Shown: one piece after another, positions 13,820 through 25,522 of the stretch | Layout: each line of letters begins with the position of its first letter | How positions within the stretch are numbered: position 1 is the first letter of the stretch | Origin: Symbiodinium natans | Taxonomy: Eukaryota > Sar > Dinophyceae > Suessiales > Symbiodiniaceae | Length of the DNA stretch: 64,000 bases | Assembly: GCA_905221605.1 (NCBI GenBank) | Contig: CAJNDS010000100.1 | Span: 79,042-143,041, forward strand | Reading direction: 5' to 3' | Translations under genes and position numbers: made by a program | The notes under the pieces: model-generated | What the model saw: the letters and a program-made list of their open reading frames with translations, nothing else | Told to the model about the DNA's origin: nothing | Databases searched by the model: none

Positions 13820-13963
13820 TCACATTGTTGATGAAGATGCCGGGTGCTGTTGGTTGTGATGGCGGTCAGGACGCAGAAACAAGCCCCTTTGAAGCACATC
13901 CATCCATGGGTCGTAGGCCACGAGCTCCTCAAAGTTGATGACCTGGCCCACGACTCTGAACCA
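13820..13963 (-). CDS. possible exon with an EF-hand-like half motif
   Basis: On the minus strand a frame reads VINFEELVAYDPWMDVLQRG. The VINFEEL stretch resembles the second half of an EF-hand calcium loop, where a hydrophobic residue at position 8 and Glu at position 12 are typical. A CCAG|G acceptor lies immediately upstream of the VINFEEL codons, so the true exon may begin near 13944. The frame ends in a stop at 13820. The first half of the loop would have to come from an earlier exon, which I could not find. This may be a real exon, a pseudogene piece or chance; the EF-hand reading is inference. Confidence 0.28.
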   Translation of the reverse strand, partial: WFRVVGQVINFEELVAYDPWMDVLQRGLFLRPDRHHNQQHPASSSTM

Positions 13964-14480
13964 CTGGAGCAAACAGAGCAAAGCCCCCTTAAGACCCAGA
14001 AGCAGTGTGCCCTTCTCTCATGTTTTATAAGGTTTGGGGCATCTTTACAGGTGCAGAAATCCCGAACCTCGATCAAAGCACTAGCAGCCCGGTCACGTGC
14101 GTAGCCGCCTTCATCCAAGCTGGGTCCTTTTCCGAGTCCAAGGACTTTCAAGGGAAGCTGTGAGTAGGGAGTGATTCTTGGATCGAAGCCGAGGACGAAC
14201 GGAGTCTTGAAATTGGGATGGTTGAAGCAGCTCGGGAAAAAGAAGCCAAAACGAACCCCAAGACACATTAGCCAGCTTGGGGCGGAAAGCACCTACGCAC
14301 TACCTAAGATTTCACCATAGTGATGCCACAATCGAGGAGGGGCTCGATACGGTATGGGCTTAGCCTCTGAAATGCTCTGGCGTAGTAGGAAGCGTTGAAT
14401 CCACCAGAACCCCACCCTCTCAAACCCTCATCGTCGAGCCCGCCCCCAAGTCCTGTAAATCCATCTGCCGGCTTGCAAGA

Positions 14481-14548
14481 ACCCTAAACCCTAAACCCAA
14501 AACCCTAAACCCTAAACGGCCCTAAACCCTAAACCCTAAACCCTAAAC
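14481..14548 (-). repeat. telomere-type array (CCCTAAA)n, interrupted
   Basis: Two blocks of CCCTAAA separated by CCAAAA and GGCC. The mutations suggest an old array. Confidence 0.9.
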
Positions 14549-15078
14549 AGGATCTTTAGTGTCCGGCCTCTGCGAATCCTTGCCTCACACTCACGATCAC
14601 GTGCGTGAACATCGGCGACACCTTCGGCGTGTAATCGGAGACCCAGGGGGTGATTCGAGAAACCTCCAACCAGCTCAGGGCTTCGATCTGCCATCATGGA
14701 GGTCTCCACCGGAACACTCAGAAAGTTCTCGGGTGCGGACATTAGGGCATTAGAATGCCTCCACCCTGCTGCTGATTCCGTGCCATGAATATCCAAATCT
14801 AACATAGTCTCCCCCCCCCTTCCACAGCCAGAGATACTCATGCTAGGCCCTTCAGCTCGGACGGTATTCAAGACTTGACGAGGAGCGCCTCGTCAAAGGA
14901 TGTTTGTGACATCTCGCCAGTCCACTCGTGCGTCTTGATGACCTTGCTTCGGATTTGGACTCAGGGCACGGGACCTGTCGGCAGTGGCTGCTCAAAGCTT
15001 CCATGTTCCTACGCCACACCCTCTGTGCTTCCTTGATTATGCTGGAATTTGGTACCAACGGGTGCACCCCAGACCTTC

Positions 15079-15630
15079 AACCCTAAACCTTAAACCCTAA
15101 ACCCAAAACCCACCCTGCCAGTTTCTGAATGCATCCCAAAGGCTACGTGGGCGCCCATCTCCAGGCGCTGCTGAATCTTCGAGCGGTCGAGGCACCGCAT
15201 CCAGTAACTGGGCTGGGAATATGTCACACAACGAATGCTTAAATGCTTGTGTATATATATATATATATATGTTATATACGCGTCTCTCAGATCTGATAAG
15301 GATGGACCAACGGGGCTTTCAGGTCTATGACAACCTGCCCTACTGAGAGTTCGGGCCATCCTTGACCCGCGTGTCAGGGAGCACTGGCGTCAAATAAACC
15401 CTACTTATCCCAGAATGTCTCGCAGGGAAATGAAAAAATGCAAGCCGACAGACAAATCATGGGTGGGCTGACTCGAAGTTGTTGAACAGGCCTGGAGGGT
15501 TTGTGGGTCAAGGGTATCTGAGGAAGAAAGAGATTCCGAGCAGGGCAAGCTGGGCATACTTTCTTCTGCGAATCCTCTCACCCCTCGACCCGAACCCTAA
15601 ACCCTAAACCCTAAACCCTAAACCCTAAAG
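15079..15630 (-). repeat. two telomere-type arrays
   Basis: A degenerate CCCTAAA block (15079-15112) and a clean block of about five units (15596-15630) flank roughly 480 bp without genes. A TA microsatellite lies at 15250-15270. Confidence 0.85.
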
Positions 15631-16248
15631 CCCTTAAGTTGAAACTCCTTAAGCCTGAATTGGGCTGATCGAGCCGCGAGTCGCAGGCCTCTTTGGCCTG
15701 CAAGCTGCAGGTCGTCACAGTGCTTTGGAGTCAGGTTTAGTTGCGAAGGGTTCGGGGGCTAGGAGCTTAGTGTTAACAGTCCTCAATTTAATCCGGAATA
15801 TACATATACGGAAGATGTTGGAGGTCGGCATCCATGCCTTCAATCCAACGTGACGGAAATGGGCAAATTTCCCAAATCAGGGCTACCCCCTTATGTACCC
15901 CCTTATGTACCCTCACATACTCTGCCCCTCATTTTAGGAGCCCCCCCCCCCCCGCCCCCCCAACCCCACCTATAAAAAAGGCCAAATTTTCGAAAGCCTC
16001 CACATTGAGTGCAGAGCGCTTCAAGGTTTAAGGGGATCCGATTATATCCTTGAGAGGATCCTATGATATTTTGGGTTATAGTTGGGGTGCCCCTTATAGT
16101 TGGGAAATGCCCACGTGGACGCATGTGAGTTCCCATGTCACACAAAGCCACAGAGCAAGGAATGGCCTGCCGGAAAAGCAATCGCGTGGCGTTGAAGACC
16201 CATGTGGAGGCAGTGCGGCCCATGTCGCGGCTTGCCTTATCAGGATGG

Positions 16249-16306
16249 GTTTAGGGTTTAGGGTTTAGGGTTTAGGGTTTAGGGTTTAGGGTTCAGGGTT
16301 TAGGGC
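16249..16306 (+). repeat. telomere-type array (TTTAGGG)n
   Basis: About eight TTTAGGG units, one mutated to TTCAGGG. Confidence 0.92.
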
Positions 16307-18265
16307 ACCGCCATGAAGTGCTCTGAGCGCCGAGGGTGTCGAAGGTTCAGATTCAATGTGAAGAGTGGATTGGGTCACCGTCCTTGGCGCCCTCACCCCT
16401 TAGCTTTCGGCTTGGGTGGTGGCCCCAAGTCCTACGCCTGCAGCACTCTTCGATCAACCAGGACCTGAAAGACTTCCAACCGCTAAGCCCTGACCATTAT
16501 ACCGCTTGCAGGGCCCTGCAGACCGCGGCCTGCACTAGAGGCTGGCCCTGAAAAAACTGCTTCAAAAACCTTTCATGGAGCTAAATCAAATCGGCGTTGT
16601 TCTCTAAGTTGGGCCCAGGCGGCTCTAACTCAGAACAGGCCCCGATCCTTCAAGCCAAAACACCCTGAACCCGAACCCTCAAGGCCCTCAACTCTGGCAG
16701 GTCGGGTTGCAGTAATCACCACCTGCGGCCTCGAGGGGTAGCGAAACCCAGCGCCTCTCGAGCATGCCCCTAGCTTCTTTCTAAAGGGCTGAAAGACAAG
16801 AGCTGGAGAAGGGGTGAGGGTGTTAGGGCTTGTTGTTGAGAACCGGCTTCGGTTCAGGAGTTAGGCTGAAACCGAAACCCGAAGCCCTGAAAAACCCTGA
16901 GCGCATGAACTCGAAACAGACATTCGGCCCTTAACCGCGCGCATCCCAAGCCTGACAATTCTACATGGGCCCAGATCAATTAAAACCTGTAAATCTGCAC
17001 CCTCAAGCCCTTGCAAGTAAAAGAGGTTCCGGGTTTATCCGAGAAACATACTGTACAACGCAACCATCAAGAGAAGAGGCTTGAGTCTTATTGGACCGCA
17101 AAAGAGCCACTGTAGGGGCCCAAAGCATACAAAGCCTTTTCTCTCAGAAGAAACATACTGCCTCAAGTCAATGTGCTCATGCGTTGTGGGTGTACCAGTC
17201 TACTGAAATTGAGCAGTCTCGTCTGAGTCGTGAAGAGCTTTGGCAGCTCTGGCACAGCTTGTGGTTGCTTCGGGAGTCTTCATTTTGTTTTGCCAGCTGT
17301 GGCATAGCAACAGCTGCTGCACCTAGCAAGCCCAAGATGTCAGCAGCTGGCACGAACAAGCCAGACGCGTGATAATGTGCAGAACTTCGCCATCGATGGT
17401 GCAATTTCAGCCGTTGCACCTGCTTTGCCAAAAGGATGGCGCAGCGTAAGCTGCCCATCTCCACAACTGCGCACGGTCGATTGCCTCCCCTTTCAGCATT
17501 TCAGCCGATTCAGCCTCTTCCGACGTAGCCCACACTATGAGTTACAACCGAAGCTTGAAGCTGTGGCAATCCTGCCAAGCCTACATGACCAGCAAAAAAA
17601 ACTGTCGCTCTGAACAGTAGTCTATGGAGGACGGCGGAGTAATGCATGATGGTTTCGTCTTAGCCTGGCTAGTGCAGGAATTAATCCACCGGAATAAATG
17701 CCATTTTTATCGATTCCAGTTCAGGACCTGTGCTCTTGGAATGCAGAAGTCCAAAGGGGAGAAGCAGTCTCCCGATGTGTTGTAGTTTATGTTGCGAGCG
17801 CGACGAACTGTCGACCTGTTGCTGTATCTCCAAGGCATCGGGCGAGCTATATTTAGTAAGTTAAAACGTTTTGTCATAACGAAATGGTACCCCTACAAGC
17901 CCTTGACCAGCCTTCGTCAAAGCGGCGCAGCTCGATCGGGTCAAGGTGCCTGGCTTGGCAATCAACTTATGGACTGAGAGCCCATTACAGAGTTGAGGCT
18001 GAGTTGAGGAAGTAAACAAAAAACTGGATTTTTTTTGAAAAAAACAATCAATCCTAAAACTTCAGCACCTTTCGCTTGGGTGATCTTTGCCGTACAGGGT
18101 TGCCGATTTCAGGCTTCAGGCCCCTATGATCAAGTGCAAAGCTGCCTCAAATACATAGCAGAAACCTTGGTCCAGCCTCCCCCCCGCCCAGCAAACAACG
18201 AGCTCCTATGAGTCGTTCAACCTTAGAACCCCGCGCCGAGCCCTGAAGGAAAGACCCAGCAGCAG
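16307..18265. other. gene-free stretch, nothing recognised
   Basis: Open frames at 17091-17613 (plus) and 17177-17464 (minus) overlap each other and carry no motif. No repeat of note. Confidence 0.5.
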
Positions 18266-18354
18266 AAACCCTGAACCCTAAACCCCAAAAAACCCTGAAC
18301 CCTAAACCCCCAAAAAACCCTGAACCCTAAACCCCAAAAAACCCTAAACCCGGA
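18266..18354 (-). repeat. higher-order telomere-variant repeat
   Basis: A ~28-bp compound unit, CCCTGAACCCTAAACCCC followed by AAAAAA, is repeated three times with small length changes in the C and A runs. It is a tandem repeat of mutated telomere units, a second level of amplification above the heptamer. Confidence 0.85.
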
Positions 18355-18444
18355 GATGTGAAGCCTTATCATACTCTGGAGCCCCTGGACTGGTGGACTG
18401 GTGTGAGGAGCGCAGCAAAAAATGATATGCCGTATATGCAAAAA

Positions 18445-18560
18445 ACAGGATCTGTCTGTCTATCTGTCTGTCTATCCATCTATCTGTATACATATATAAG
18501 CATAAACATGTGTATATATATATATATATATGTATATGTATATGTATATGTATGTGCGAC
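18445..18560 (+). repeat. CTGT/CTAT and TA/GTATAT microsatellites
   Basis: A CTGT/CTAT tetranucleotide tract (18447-18488) is followed by TATA (18514-18531) and TATGTA units (18532-18555). Confidence 0.9.
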
Positions 18561-18618
18561 ATATTTGGTGCGTTCATGCTGCTTCTCCGATTCACTTGTA
18601 GACCTTCTTGTGATGACC

Positions 18619-18917
18619 TTAAGGCCATAAGCTTAGGATGTCATGTTCTATATTGGGAAGCCCATTGGCTGTGAAGGAGGGGCTTTCCTCGCGCACACCT
18701 TTGGGAATCTTTTCGGCCTCAGGAATCACCTCCACAACCCGGACGCAATGTGCGCCGAGTGTTGCGCAGTCCGGTGGGTCTGATCATGGAATAAGTGCTT
18801 CTCGAATTCCCCCCAGAAGGTTGCGGTGACGATTGGGCAGTTCAAGTAAGGGCGCACGGGCCGGAAGTTGAACATGAGCGAGAAGTACGCGGCCAAGTCT
18901 GTGGCCAGGCGGCACAT
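18619..18917 (-). pseudogene. protein-like frame broken by a frameshift, unidentified
   Basis: Two protein-like frames lie end to end on the minus strand. The first (18917 to 18786) starts MCRLATDLAAYFSLMFNF and ends GEFEKHLFH. The second (18783 to 18619) contains CVRVVEVIPEAEKIPKGV and ends at a stop. They are offset by two bases with almost no room for an intron, so the simplest reading is one coding segment with a small indel. An acceptor-like TTCAAG|G precedes the first frame. I do not recognise the family. A sequencing error would also explain the break. Balanced codon usage and the smooth continuation are the only support. Confidence 0.3.
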
Positions 18918-19138
18918 TCCTTGAACAGGCTGGGGATGGCTAGACGTGGGTTTAGGTCTATATAGTTCCCGAACTTCGCAGTAGGTTGGCACACGCACAC
19001 ATACGCACACGCAAACAAGCACACACACACACACAACGCATGCACGCACTCAGAGAAGGCAGACAGCGAGATGATAGCAAATAAGAGATTCAAAGAGATC
19101 GGAAGGCCGGAGAGACAAAGGGGCAGAGGGCAAGCTGG

Positions 19139-19185
19139 AGAGAGTGAGAGAGAGACAGAGAGAGTGAGAGGGAGGGGCGGGAGGG
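19139..19185 (+). repeat. GA-rich microsatellite
   Basis: GAGAGA with interruptions, close to a CA tract on its left. Confidence 0.85.
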
Positions 19186-19331
19186 AGAAGGAAGAATCAA
19201 ACCGACAACTCCGACAACAAAGGACAGAAGGGAGAGATGAACAAGTATGTTCATGGTGCCCAAGCCTAGATGAGTCGCAGCACGACGCGCAAACTACAAG
19301 TTTCATTGAGAACCGTTTGCTTCAAAGAAAA

Positions 19332-19373
19332 CCCTAAACCCTAAACCCTAAACCCTAAACCCTAAACCCTAAA
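19332..19373 (-). repeat. telomere-type array (CCCTAAA)6
   Basis: Six perfect CCCTAAA heptamers. Confidence 0.95.
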
Positions 19374-19689
19374 CTCAGCTGCAACCTGGGTACTATACCT
19401 CTCTGCAACACCCAATACCGGCTGGCCGGCAGGTGTGCCGCTCACCACGAAATGCTGGCCGTAAATGGGAATAAGTCGTGGCACGCCTTTCCTCACAGTT
19501 TCAAGGTCAGGGTCAAACTGCGACTACCTGCCTGGATCTTGGTACCATGGTGAGCCCTTCTAGCTCTGTTTCGAAATTTGGGGTTTACGAAAATAGGGGG
19601 CTTTAAATAAAAGACTCCCAAATAATAGGATAGGATCCCCTTATGCTACTGAATTTAGGAAATCCCCATTTGGTTCCGCCGAACTGCCT

Positions 19690-19788
19690 CGCTGAGCCAA
19701 GGAGCAGGTGCCTTTTTGTCAGCGAGGCCCGCTCATTCCTGTCCTCTGGCCGGGGGCCCCACTCCTTAAGCAAGAAGGACCATGATCC
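19690..19788 (-). CDS. probable 3' exon or remnant of the SUKH domain
   Basis: A minus-strand frame reads GSWSFLLKEWGPRPEDRNER and continues for about 15 more codons. SUKH (SMI1/KNR4) domains typically end their core with a Trp-Gly-x-Arg-Pro motif after an aromatic-rich strand, and WGPRPEDxNE fits this. It lies 0.8 kb downstream of the frame at 20583-21011 that holds the N-terminal SUKH half, on the same strand. I found no convincing exon for the middle of the domain between them, so the gene may be decayed or its middle exon diverged. Exon ends are not resolved. Confidence 0.35.
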
Positions 19789-20582
19789 AGGCAGGGCCCC
19801 GTAGGGCCAGGTAGGGCTTCGAAATTCGAAACGTTCCACGTTCTTACCCCGAGATTGGGGTATTAGAGGGTGGGGGAAGGGGCCGGTGCAACAGGCCTGA
19901 TCGGATGGAAAGGTGTATTGATCTTGGGGGGGGGGGGGGGAACACTCTCAGTCATCCCAAACCCGATAAACCCCCAAGTTCTTAGGCCTTGCCCTTGTGC
20001 AACAACGACTCTTCCAACCCCTGGCGCCCTGCATGCTCGTTTGTGTGGGGGGCATTTCGAGGGGTGCCAGAGTTTCGGGTGCGGGTCATTGTGTGGGTTG
20101 GGGGGGGAGAGGGGGGGTGGTGGGGAGGGGGTGCGTGAGGGATCCAGCCAAAACAGTGCTGAAGCTTAAGGGGTCTTTCGCCACTACCAGGAGGAAGTAA
20201 CGAGATTAATTGGAAAGGCAGCCCCGCTCTCGATGTTCGTTGTAGAAGGTCGCGAGTTGGTTCCTTTGCGTGGGGCTTACGGCCAAAGCTCCTTAAAAGG
20301 ACGGATTCGCTTCAAAGCAGTCACCGTTGTACGGTCTAAACCAGGCCAAGGCTCAGAATACCAAAAGCTCTCTACACCTCCCAGTCTCTCGTGAATGTCA
20401 TCTCGCATCACCGCATGGTGGTCATGTACACTGACGGCAACGGTCCGGCGCCAGTTCCTTGGAGGTCTAGCTCGCAGCGATGCATCTTTAAATTAACATC
20501 ATAATCATAGAGCATCTTGTTGCTTTCATCCAGTTTTCTTCAGTTTTTTTGGGGGGCTGGTACGAGCAGCAGGCAAAAGGAC

Positions 20583-21011
20583 TCAGCGGAGCTTCGGAAA
20601 GTCGGGCCCCTCGGGCATGGCAGTCTGCAAGAAGAGCCTCAAGTCTGGCGGGAAGGAGATTTTACAGTTCTCCTCCGCGTTCTGAATCTCTGCGTCCGTC
20701 ATTCCGGGCGAGAAAACCACACCGGCAGCCCTCATGTTGTGAATCAGCTGGTCAATGACATCCTGCGACAGGAAAGGCTGCACCAGCACTGACACCTCAT
20801 GCACGGAGTCGTGGTCAGTATCATGCAGCTTCCTTCCACCATGGAGCAGCGCCACCTCGAAACGATGGAGCCCCAGGCGGTGGGCCACTTGGCCCCGGAT
20901 TTCGAAGACACCGGATCTCGAGGGAAGCTCGACCTCGAGCACCTCCCCACTCAGGAGGCAGGCACGAACCTTCTCACCTCCACGTGGCTCGCCGTCCGAG
21001 GATGAGGCCAT
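20583..21011 (-). CDS. ubiquitin-like plus SUKH (SMI1/KNR4) protein, 5' exon
   Basis: The chosen start is the ATG at 21009-21011 (protein MASSSDGEPRGG...). The 66 upstream in-frame codons, starting MFGSTQ, have no family features. Residues about 10-75 (KVRACLLSGEVLEVELP to SVLVQPFL) resemble a ubiquitin-like beta-grasp domain, including the LHRFEVALLHGGRKLHD stretch. Residues about 78-140 match the start of a SUKH domain: MTDAEIQNAEENCKISFPPD then LRLFLQTAMPEGPDFP. SUKH domains act in protein interaction and are expanded in many protists; a Ubl-SUKH pair suggests an adaptor role, which is inference. The frame ends at a TGA (20583-20585) just where the domain should continue, so an exon end lies near 20590. 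GC and GA donors are available. The WGPRPE frame at 19690-19788 is the likely continuation. Confidence 0.55.
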   Translation of the reverse strand: MASSSDGEPRGGEKVRACLLSGEVLEVELPSRSGVFEIRGQVAHRLGLHRFEVALLHGGRKLHDTDHDSVHEVSVLVQPFLSQDVIDQLIHNMRAAGVVFSPGMTDAEIQNAEENCKISFPPDLRLFLQTAMPEGPDFPKLR

Positions 21012-21814
21012 GGCAAAGGGGGCCCTCCTAAGCGACCGGATGGACCATGGTGTGTGACCCTGTCTTCTCCAACTCATCAGCTCATCAGAAACCCCGCACT
21101 GACCGGAGCAAAAGTGAGCATGAGCGAGCATGAGTGAACATGAGCAACTCCAAAACAGAGCTCGGTGAGTCGGACTTAAACCATGGAAACTTTGAGTCGA
21201 ACCAAACACATAGACTAGGCTGGGAGCCTGCAGCTTCGGAGATTATGCATGGTCTGGACTCCACCAACGAGCACCACACGGGGGGGGGGGGGGGGGGGGA
21301 AAGAAACCCAAAAAACAAACGCCGGAAGGGGGGGGGGGCAACGTGTCCAGGCCTACCCTCGCACTCGTCGTGGCAACGTGAGCCTCCAGAGCTCAGACTC
21401 AACTTGAGGTCAGGAGTCAGGAGTTTAGTGGCTTTGCAGAGATTTGGGAGATTTGGTGATGTCTGGGATAGTCGCAGGGAAAAGCCCTAGCAAGGCATGA
21501 AGTTTTGAAACTGATGCAGGGATTTAAGGTTTAGGGTTCAGAGTTTATGTGGCCCTGCAGAGACAGAAGATACCGGAGTGCTCTCCAAAGTCAAGAAGGC
21601 CATTGCAGTTTACACATACACACACACACACATCTCTACGTCACAAAGCCACGTTAATTAAGTTCCCTGGCCTACTGTGGGTTTGGCACTGAACGGCACA
21701 CGCGGGTCTCTGGGATGTACCATCGCTGGTGCAGGGCTTAACATGAGAATGAGTTGTCACCTTCTGAGCCAACCGAACTCTGAGCCGCTGAACAATTACC
21801 CAAATGATGCCCTA

Positions 21815-21842
21815 AACCCTAAACCCTAAACCCTAAACCCCC
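21815..21842 (-). repeat. telomere-type array (CCCTAAA)4
   Basis: Four CCCTAAA units followed by a short C run. Confidence 0.9.
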
Positions 21843-23844
21843 CGCCCTGAATGCCCCAAATGCTCGGAGTAGCCTGTGGCTTTGCTGCCGCGGCCATGGC
21901 AATCAAATGGACCATGGCCTGGTCCATGGCTCGGGGTTAAGATTTGTCAGCTTGGGGGTTTAGGGTATAGGGTGTAGGGTTTAGGGTAGGAGTTCGGGCT
22001 TTGAGGGTTTAAGGACCTGATTGGGGCCTTATAATTAGGGCTTTGAGTTAGCTCCAGGTTCTGGCATTTGTTGAAAGGGTTTGGGTTTGGTTCTGAGCTT
22101 GGGGTTGAGCATAGGTCCAGGAAAAACGCATAACAAACGAACGTGATTGCACGACCCAAGGTTTTGGCGCTATAGCTCACGTGCAAACCCCTGCTGGACG
22201 AGGAGGAGCTATGGTTGATATGTACTTGTATGAGTTGTCTTTTCGTGTTTATATATACTGTTTTTCATGCGGACAGTTCTGTTCATAGATTTGTACTTCG
22301 TCTATTTGTGTATACTCGTACTCCATTTGGTGTTGATGCTGCCGATGCAGTCATCGGATCCGAGGAATCTTAGGTTGGCCAAGCTGCAACTTGGATCATT
22401 GCTGCGTGGCGCGCCACCTCAGGAACAACCGAACAACCCCGTGCTTATGGCCCTCACTCAAAGCATGTGCCAAACTCAAGCTCGCTTGTTGCTGAGTTCT
22501 GCTAGGTGGGGCAGCATAGCCGTTTGGGTTGTGCCTACAATAAAAGTCCCGAACACAGGGCACTTCGCAGTAGCGTTGGGGCCGGATTTGTTCCCCAGCC
22601 CGTATAGCAATTAAACTCTAACGCGCTCAGTGCCATTTTCTCACCAGGTGTGGGCCGTTCCGCTTGGACACCAGCCGCACGGTGATTGCTCCTGAACAAC
22701 ATGCACATAAAGATTCGGAGTTTTCCACAAGCACTTTATGAGTAGCTGCGGTTTCCAGGTCGAGGGGAGGGGAGCTTGTTGGCTCTGCAGCCGCTGCTGT
22801 GCATGACTTGAGCCCTCGAAGTATAAGACAAATTAAGAGGAAGAAACAACTCGTCACACCCGTTACCATTGCCATTCTATCACCTAAGGGAAGGCACAGC
22901 CAGAGAATGCTTATCAGCGAGCGGAGCGGAACGCAAGCACCGTCGCTATGTGGACGCGATGTTGCTGAATGCAACCATCAAATCAACGTCTTATACTGCT
23001 GTCCTTTCATTTGCGACAGCCACGGTTTTATAGGCCACCTTACGTTAGCAGCGTGCCATTAATGATGAGCTACTATAAGACGATTCGTACAATTTCCATC
23101 GTTCGTCATTCATGCGATGAGTGTATGAGAAAATGCCACTTCAGGCTTCTTGCTCCATTACACCCTGCAACAGCTTGCTCTTAATGGCGGTATCATGTCA
23201 CAATAATTAGCCTGCTAGTAAACCACCCCCAGAACTCTAAGACTTAAACCCACAAACCTAAACCTGAACCTGTGAGGCTGCCCTATCGCAATCTTTGCCG
23301 GAACGCGCATGCGCGAGAGCCACCAGGGTGTCGAGCCGCGTGCAGACCTCGGCATTTGGAGCGTTTGCTGTCTTGGGAACCACACCCTAACCATCCCTAA
23401 CCTTAAACAGCCTACTGGAACTCTAACATCTCCAAATCTCACAGCTCCGAACCCTGAACCCTTAACCGACCCCCCCTTTCCTAACCTCACGCTGCAACCT
23501 GAAGGTCTGCGGTCTACGTCTTCCCTGGATCACCTTTCAAGGGGGCTTGTGCACTGGTCGGGGAACCTTGCCGGTAGCATGGATGATGGAAACCCGAAAC
23601 GTAGGGAATTAGGTACCCCGTATTCTGCATTCCAAGGGTATTAGGGTACCTAGCTCCCTCACTCCCTACGAAAGACCCTAATTTAGTGTAACCCTCACAA
23701 GAAGTCCCGATACCCTGAACCCAGAGAGCTCCAAACTCGTAGGAAAACTGAAGCCCTAACCCCTTTTGAATCCTGAAATCTTGCAACCCTCAAACAACGC
23801 TAAAAACTCCTTAAGCGTTCAGTCCTAGAGACCCTATAAATGCT
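21843..23844. other. gene-free stretch, nothing recognised
   Basis: Degenerate telomere-like words only. A minus-strand frame at 22627-22974 ends near a good GTGAGA donor-like site, but I recognise no family. Confidence 0.45.
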
Positions 23845-25522
23845 CTAAACCTCGGGCCGTGGCGTCGGGCTCGAGATCGACCAGTCCACGCGCCAGGGCG
23901 CCACAAGGACTTCAATGGTCCAACCGGTCTCCTGAACTGGTTTTACTTGATGCGAACCCCTACTGGACCAAGAACCCTACAGCCTAAAGCCTCAAAGTCC
24001 ATGCATGAAGCTTGTACTGAAAAAACGAAACCCGCAAATCCTACCGCGCCATTCTGAAAACCTAAACCCTGAACCCTAAACTCTCATTCAGAAGGTCTTC
24101 AGCCTCACGAGTTTTCACTTGGAAGGATGGGGATGGAAAGGTCTAAGGGGTTCTTAGGGCCTAGATGGACTGCCATCCTATGGCATTTTTGGTGCCCCAG
24201 ATACTGCCCCTTGAAACAGCCAGCCTTCTGTTTTGGCTTTGACCATCTTTGATCTGGTGTCAGGCCTGGATAAACTCGTAGAAGGCCTGCAGCGCATAGC
24301 CTTCAAAACCGGCATAGTTCAGGATGTCGTCGAAGGTCAGCCTTGGCACCGGGGCAACTGAATTAACACTTATAAATAGGGTTTATGGTTTAGGGTTTAG
24401 GGTTTAGGGGGCCTCAATATAGGCTTGCTAAAAAGAATCTTCGTCCTGCAGCGCTGCTTAAGGTCTTCTGGAAGTGCTGGACTTCTGTCCAAGTTGCAGG
24501 GACCCTGGCGCCAGGTAGGGTGCCAGGAGGGAGAGGACAAGGCGGTGGCCAGCATAGGTGTCACAGTCGAGGTGAAGCCACTGGACCTCGAAGGCACCCG
24601 CTTGTTGCCGGCACCCTAATCTTAGGGCTACAGCCTTTTTAGGCTCAGAACCCTAGTGCTGCAACCAGAAGTGCGCCGGGACAGCTGCAAACAGCTTTGG
24701 CGTTTTTCGGACATCCTGCTGTGTCAGCCGAGCTTCCTTCGCGCCGCCGAGGAGATTCTTCTCGATGAAGGCCGGGAGAGTCTTGTTGTACCATCCGACT
24801 ACCAGCTTGGCGTTCGGAGGCAGATGTTTCGGGATTCGCCCGTCCGTGCTGAACTGGAAGCGGTCAAACCTTGTCACGCAAGAGCAAAGGTCTTGCATAT
24901 CAGCCACCGTCCCGACGCCTGCCGTATCAATCCTAGAAACCCCAAAGCCCTGTCGGCCCTTGAACTTCTGCGAATATAATCTAATGCAGAGCTCTTGACG
25001 TGTTGAGGATGCTTATGATGATATTGAGAACTGCTCACCCTTGATCCCTCATCAACTTCCAAGATATGCAAGGCCTGCCCCAGTCCTCATCCAGCCCGCG
25101 GAAGGAGTCGAAGCCGTAGACGGGATGATGCCCAAACCCTGACCGTACAACAGCTTCAGTACATAGGGGCTTCTGCTATAAGGTTGGGAGCTGGGTTTCA
25201 AAAACTGCACTGGGGATCCGGAACACCTGAACACCATCTGCCTTCAAAATCCTACAGCGCGCCTGTGCGCATCAAGTGGATGGCGGTGCTCCGCAGAGTG
25301 GCACCAAAGAACACACCTGATAAGGCCGACAACTCCCCTGAGAAGCTTTAAGCTGAGAGCAACAACTCTTATCTGCACTACCCTTGAACCCTAAACCCTA
25401 AACCCTAAACCCTAAACCCTATGCAAGGGAAGACTCAACACCAAATGCAAAGCAATGCACAGCACTGAAGACAGCTCAGGCACCAAACTCCAGCCAGTAG
25501 CCCCAGGGGCTTGAGGACAGCC
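23845..25522 (-). CDS. TylF/macrocin-type O-methyltransferase-like gene, seven exons visible
   Basis: Seven short exons on the minus strand join in frame into a class I SAM-dependent methyltransferase of the TylF/macrocin type. Inferred exons: 25484-25522 (left edge of protein unresolved), 25263-25316, 25075-25138, 24748-24869, 24498-24600, 24266-24341, 23845-23931 (stop at 23845-23847). Landmarks in order: GYWLEFG with VFFGATLRSTAIHL (SAM motif I), HPVYGFDSFRGLDEDWG, RFDRFQFSTDGRIPKHLPPN, GWYNKTLPAFIEKN, WLHLDCDTY, LTFDDILNYAGFEGY and VLVAPWRVDWSI near the C-terminus. In this family the Asp of the DCD motif and the Asp pair after the next strand bind a divalent metal, and both are present (HLDCD, FDD). 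About 180 residues are covered; an N-terminal exon is probably missing. The gene may be functional: no stop or frameshift is needed. The substrate is unknown. The fourth intron's boundaries are the least certain. Confidence 0.72.
24375..24411 (+). repeat. telomere-type units inside a methyltransferase intron
   Basis: About four TTTAGGG-like units, the first mutated. They lie within the inferred intron 24342-24497, so they would be transcribed antisense as CCCTAAA. Confidence 0.8.
25385..25422 (-). repeat. telomere-type array (CCCTAAA)5
   Basis: Five CCCTAAA units. They sit inside the first inferred intron of the methyltransferase gene. Confidence 0.9.

Larger units (their letters stand above)
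23932..25483 (-). other. six introns, five with GC donors
   Basis: Introns of the methyltransferase, in transcript order: 25317-25483 (GT-AG), 25139-25262 (GC-AG), 24870-25074 (GC-AG), 24601-24747 (GC-AG, alternative ends possible), 24342-24497 (GC-AG), 23932-24265 (GC-AG). Donors read GTGCCT, GCGCGC, GCCTTG, GCGGCG, GCAACT and GCCTGA. Five acceptors are followed by G. Sizes are 124-334 bp. The last intron contains degenerate telomere-like sequence at about 24060-24082. GC donors and AG|G acceptors are described for Symbiodiniaceae. Confidence 0.65.
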
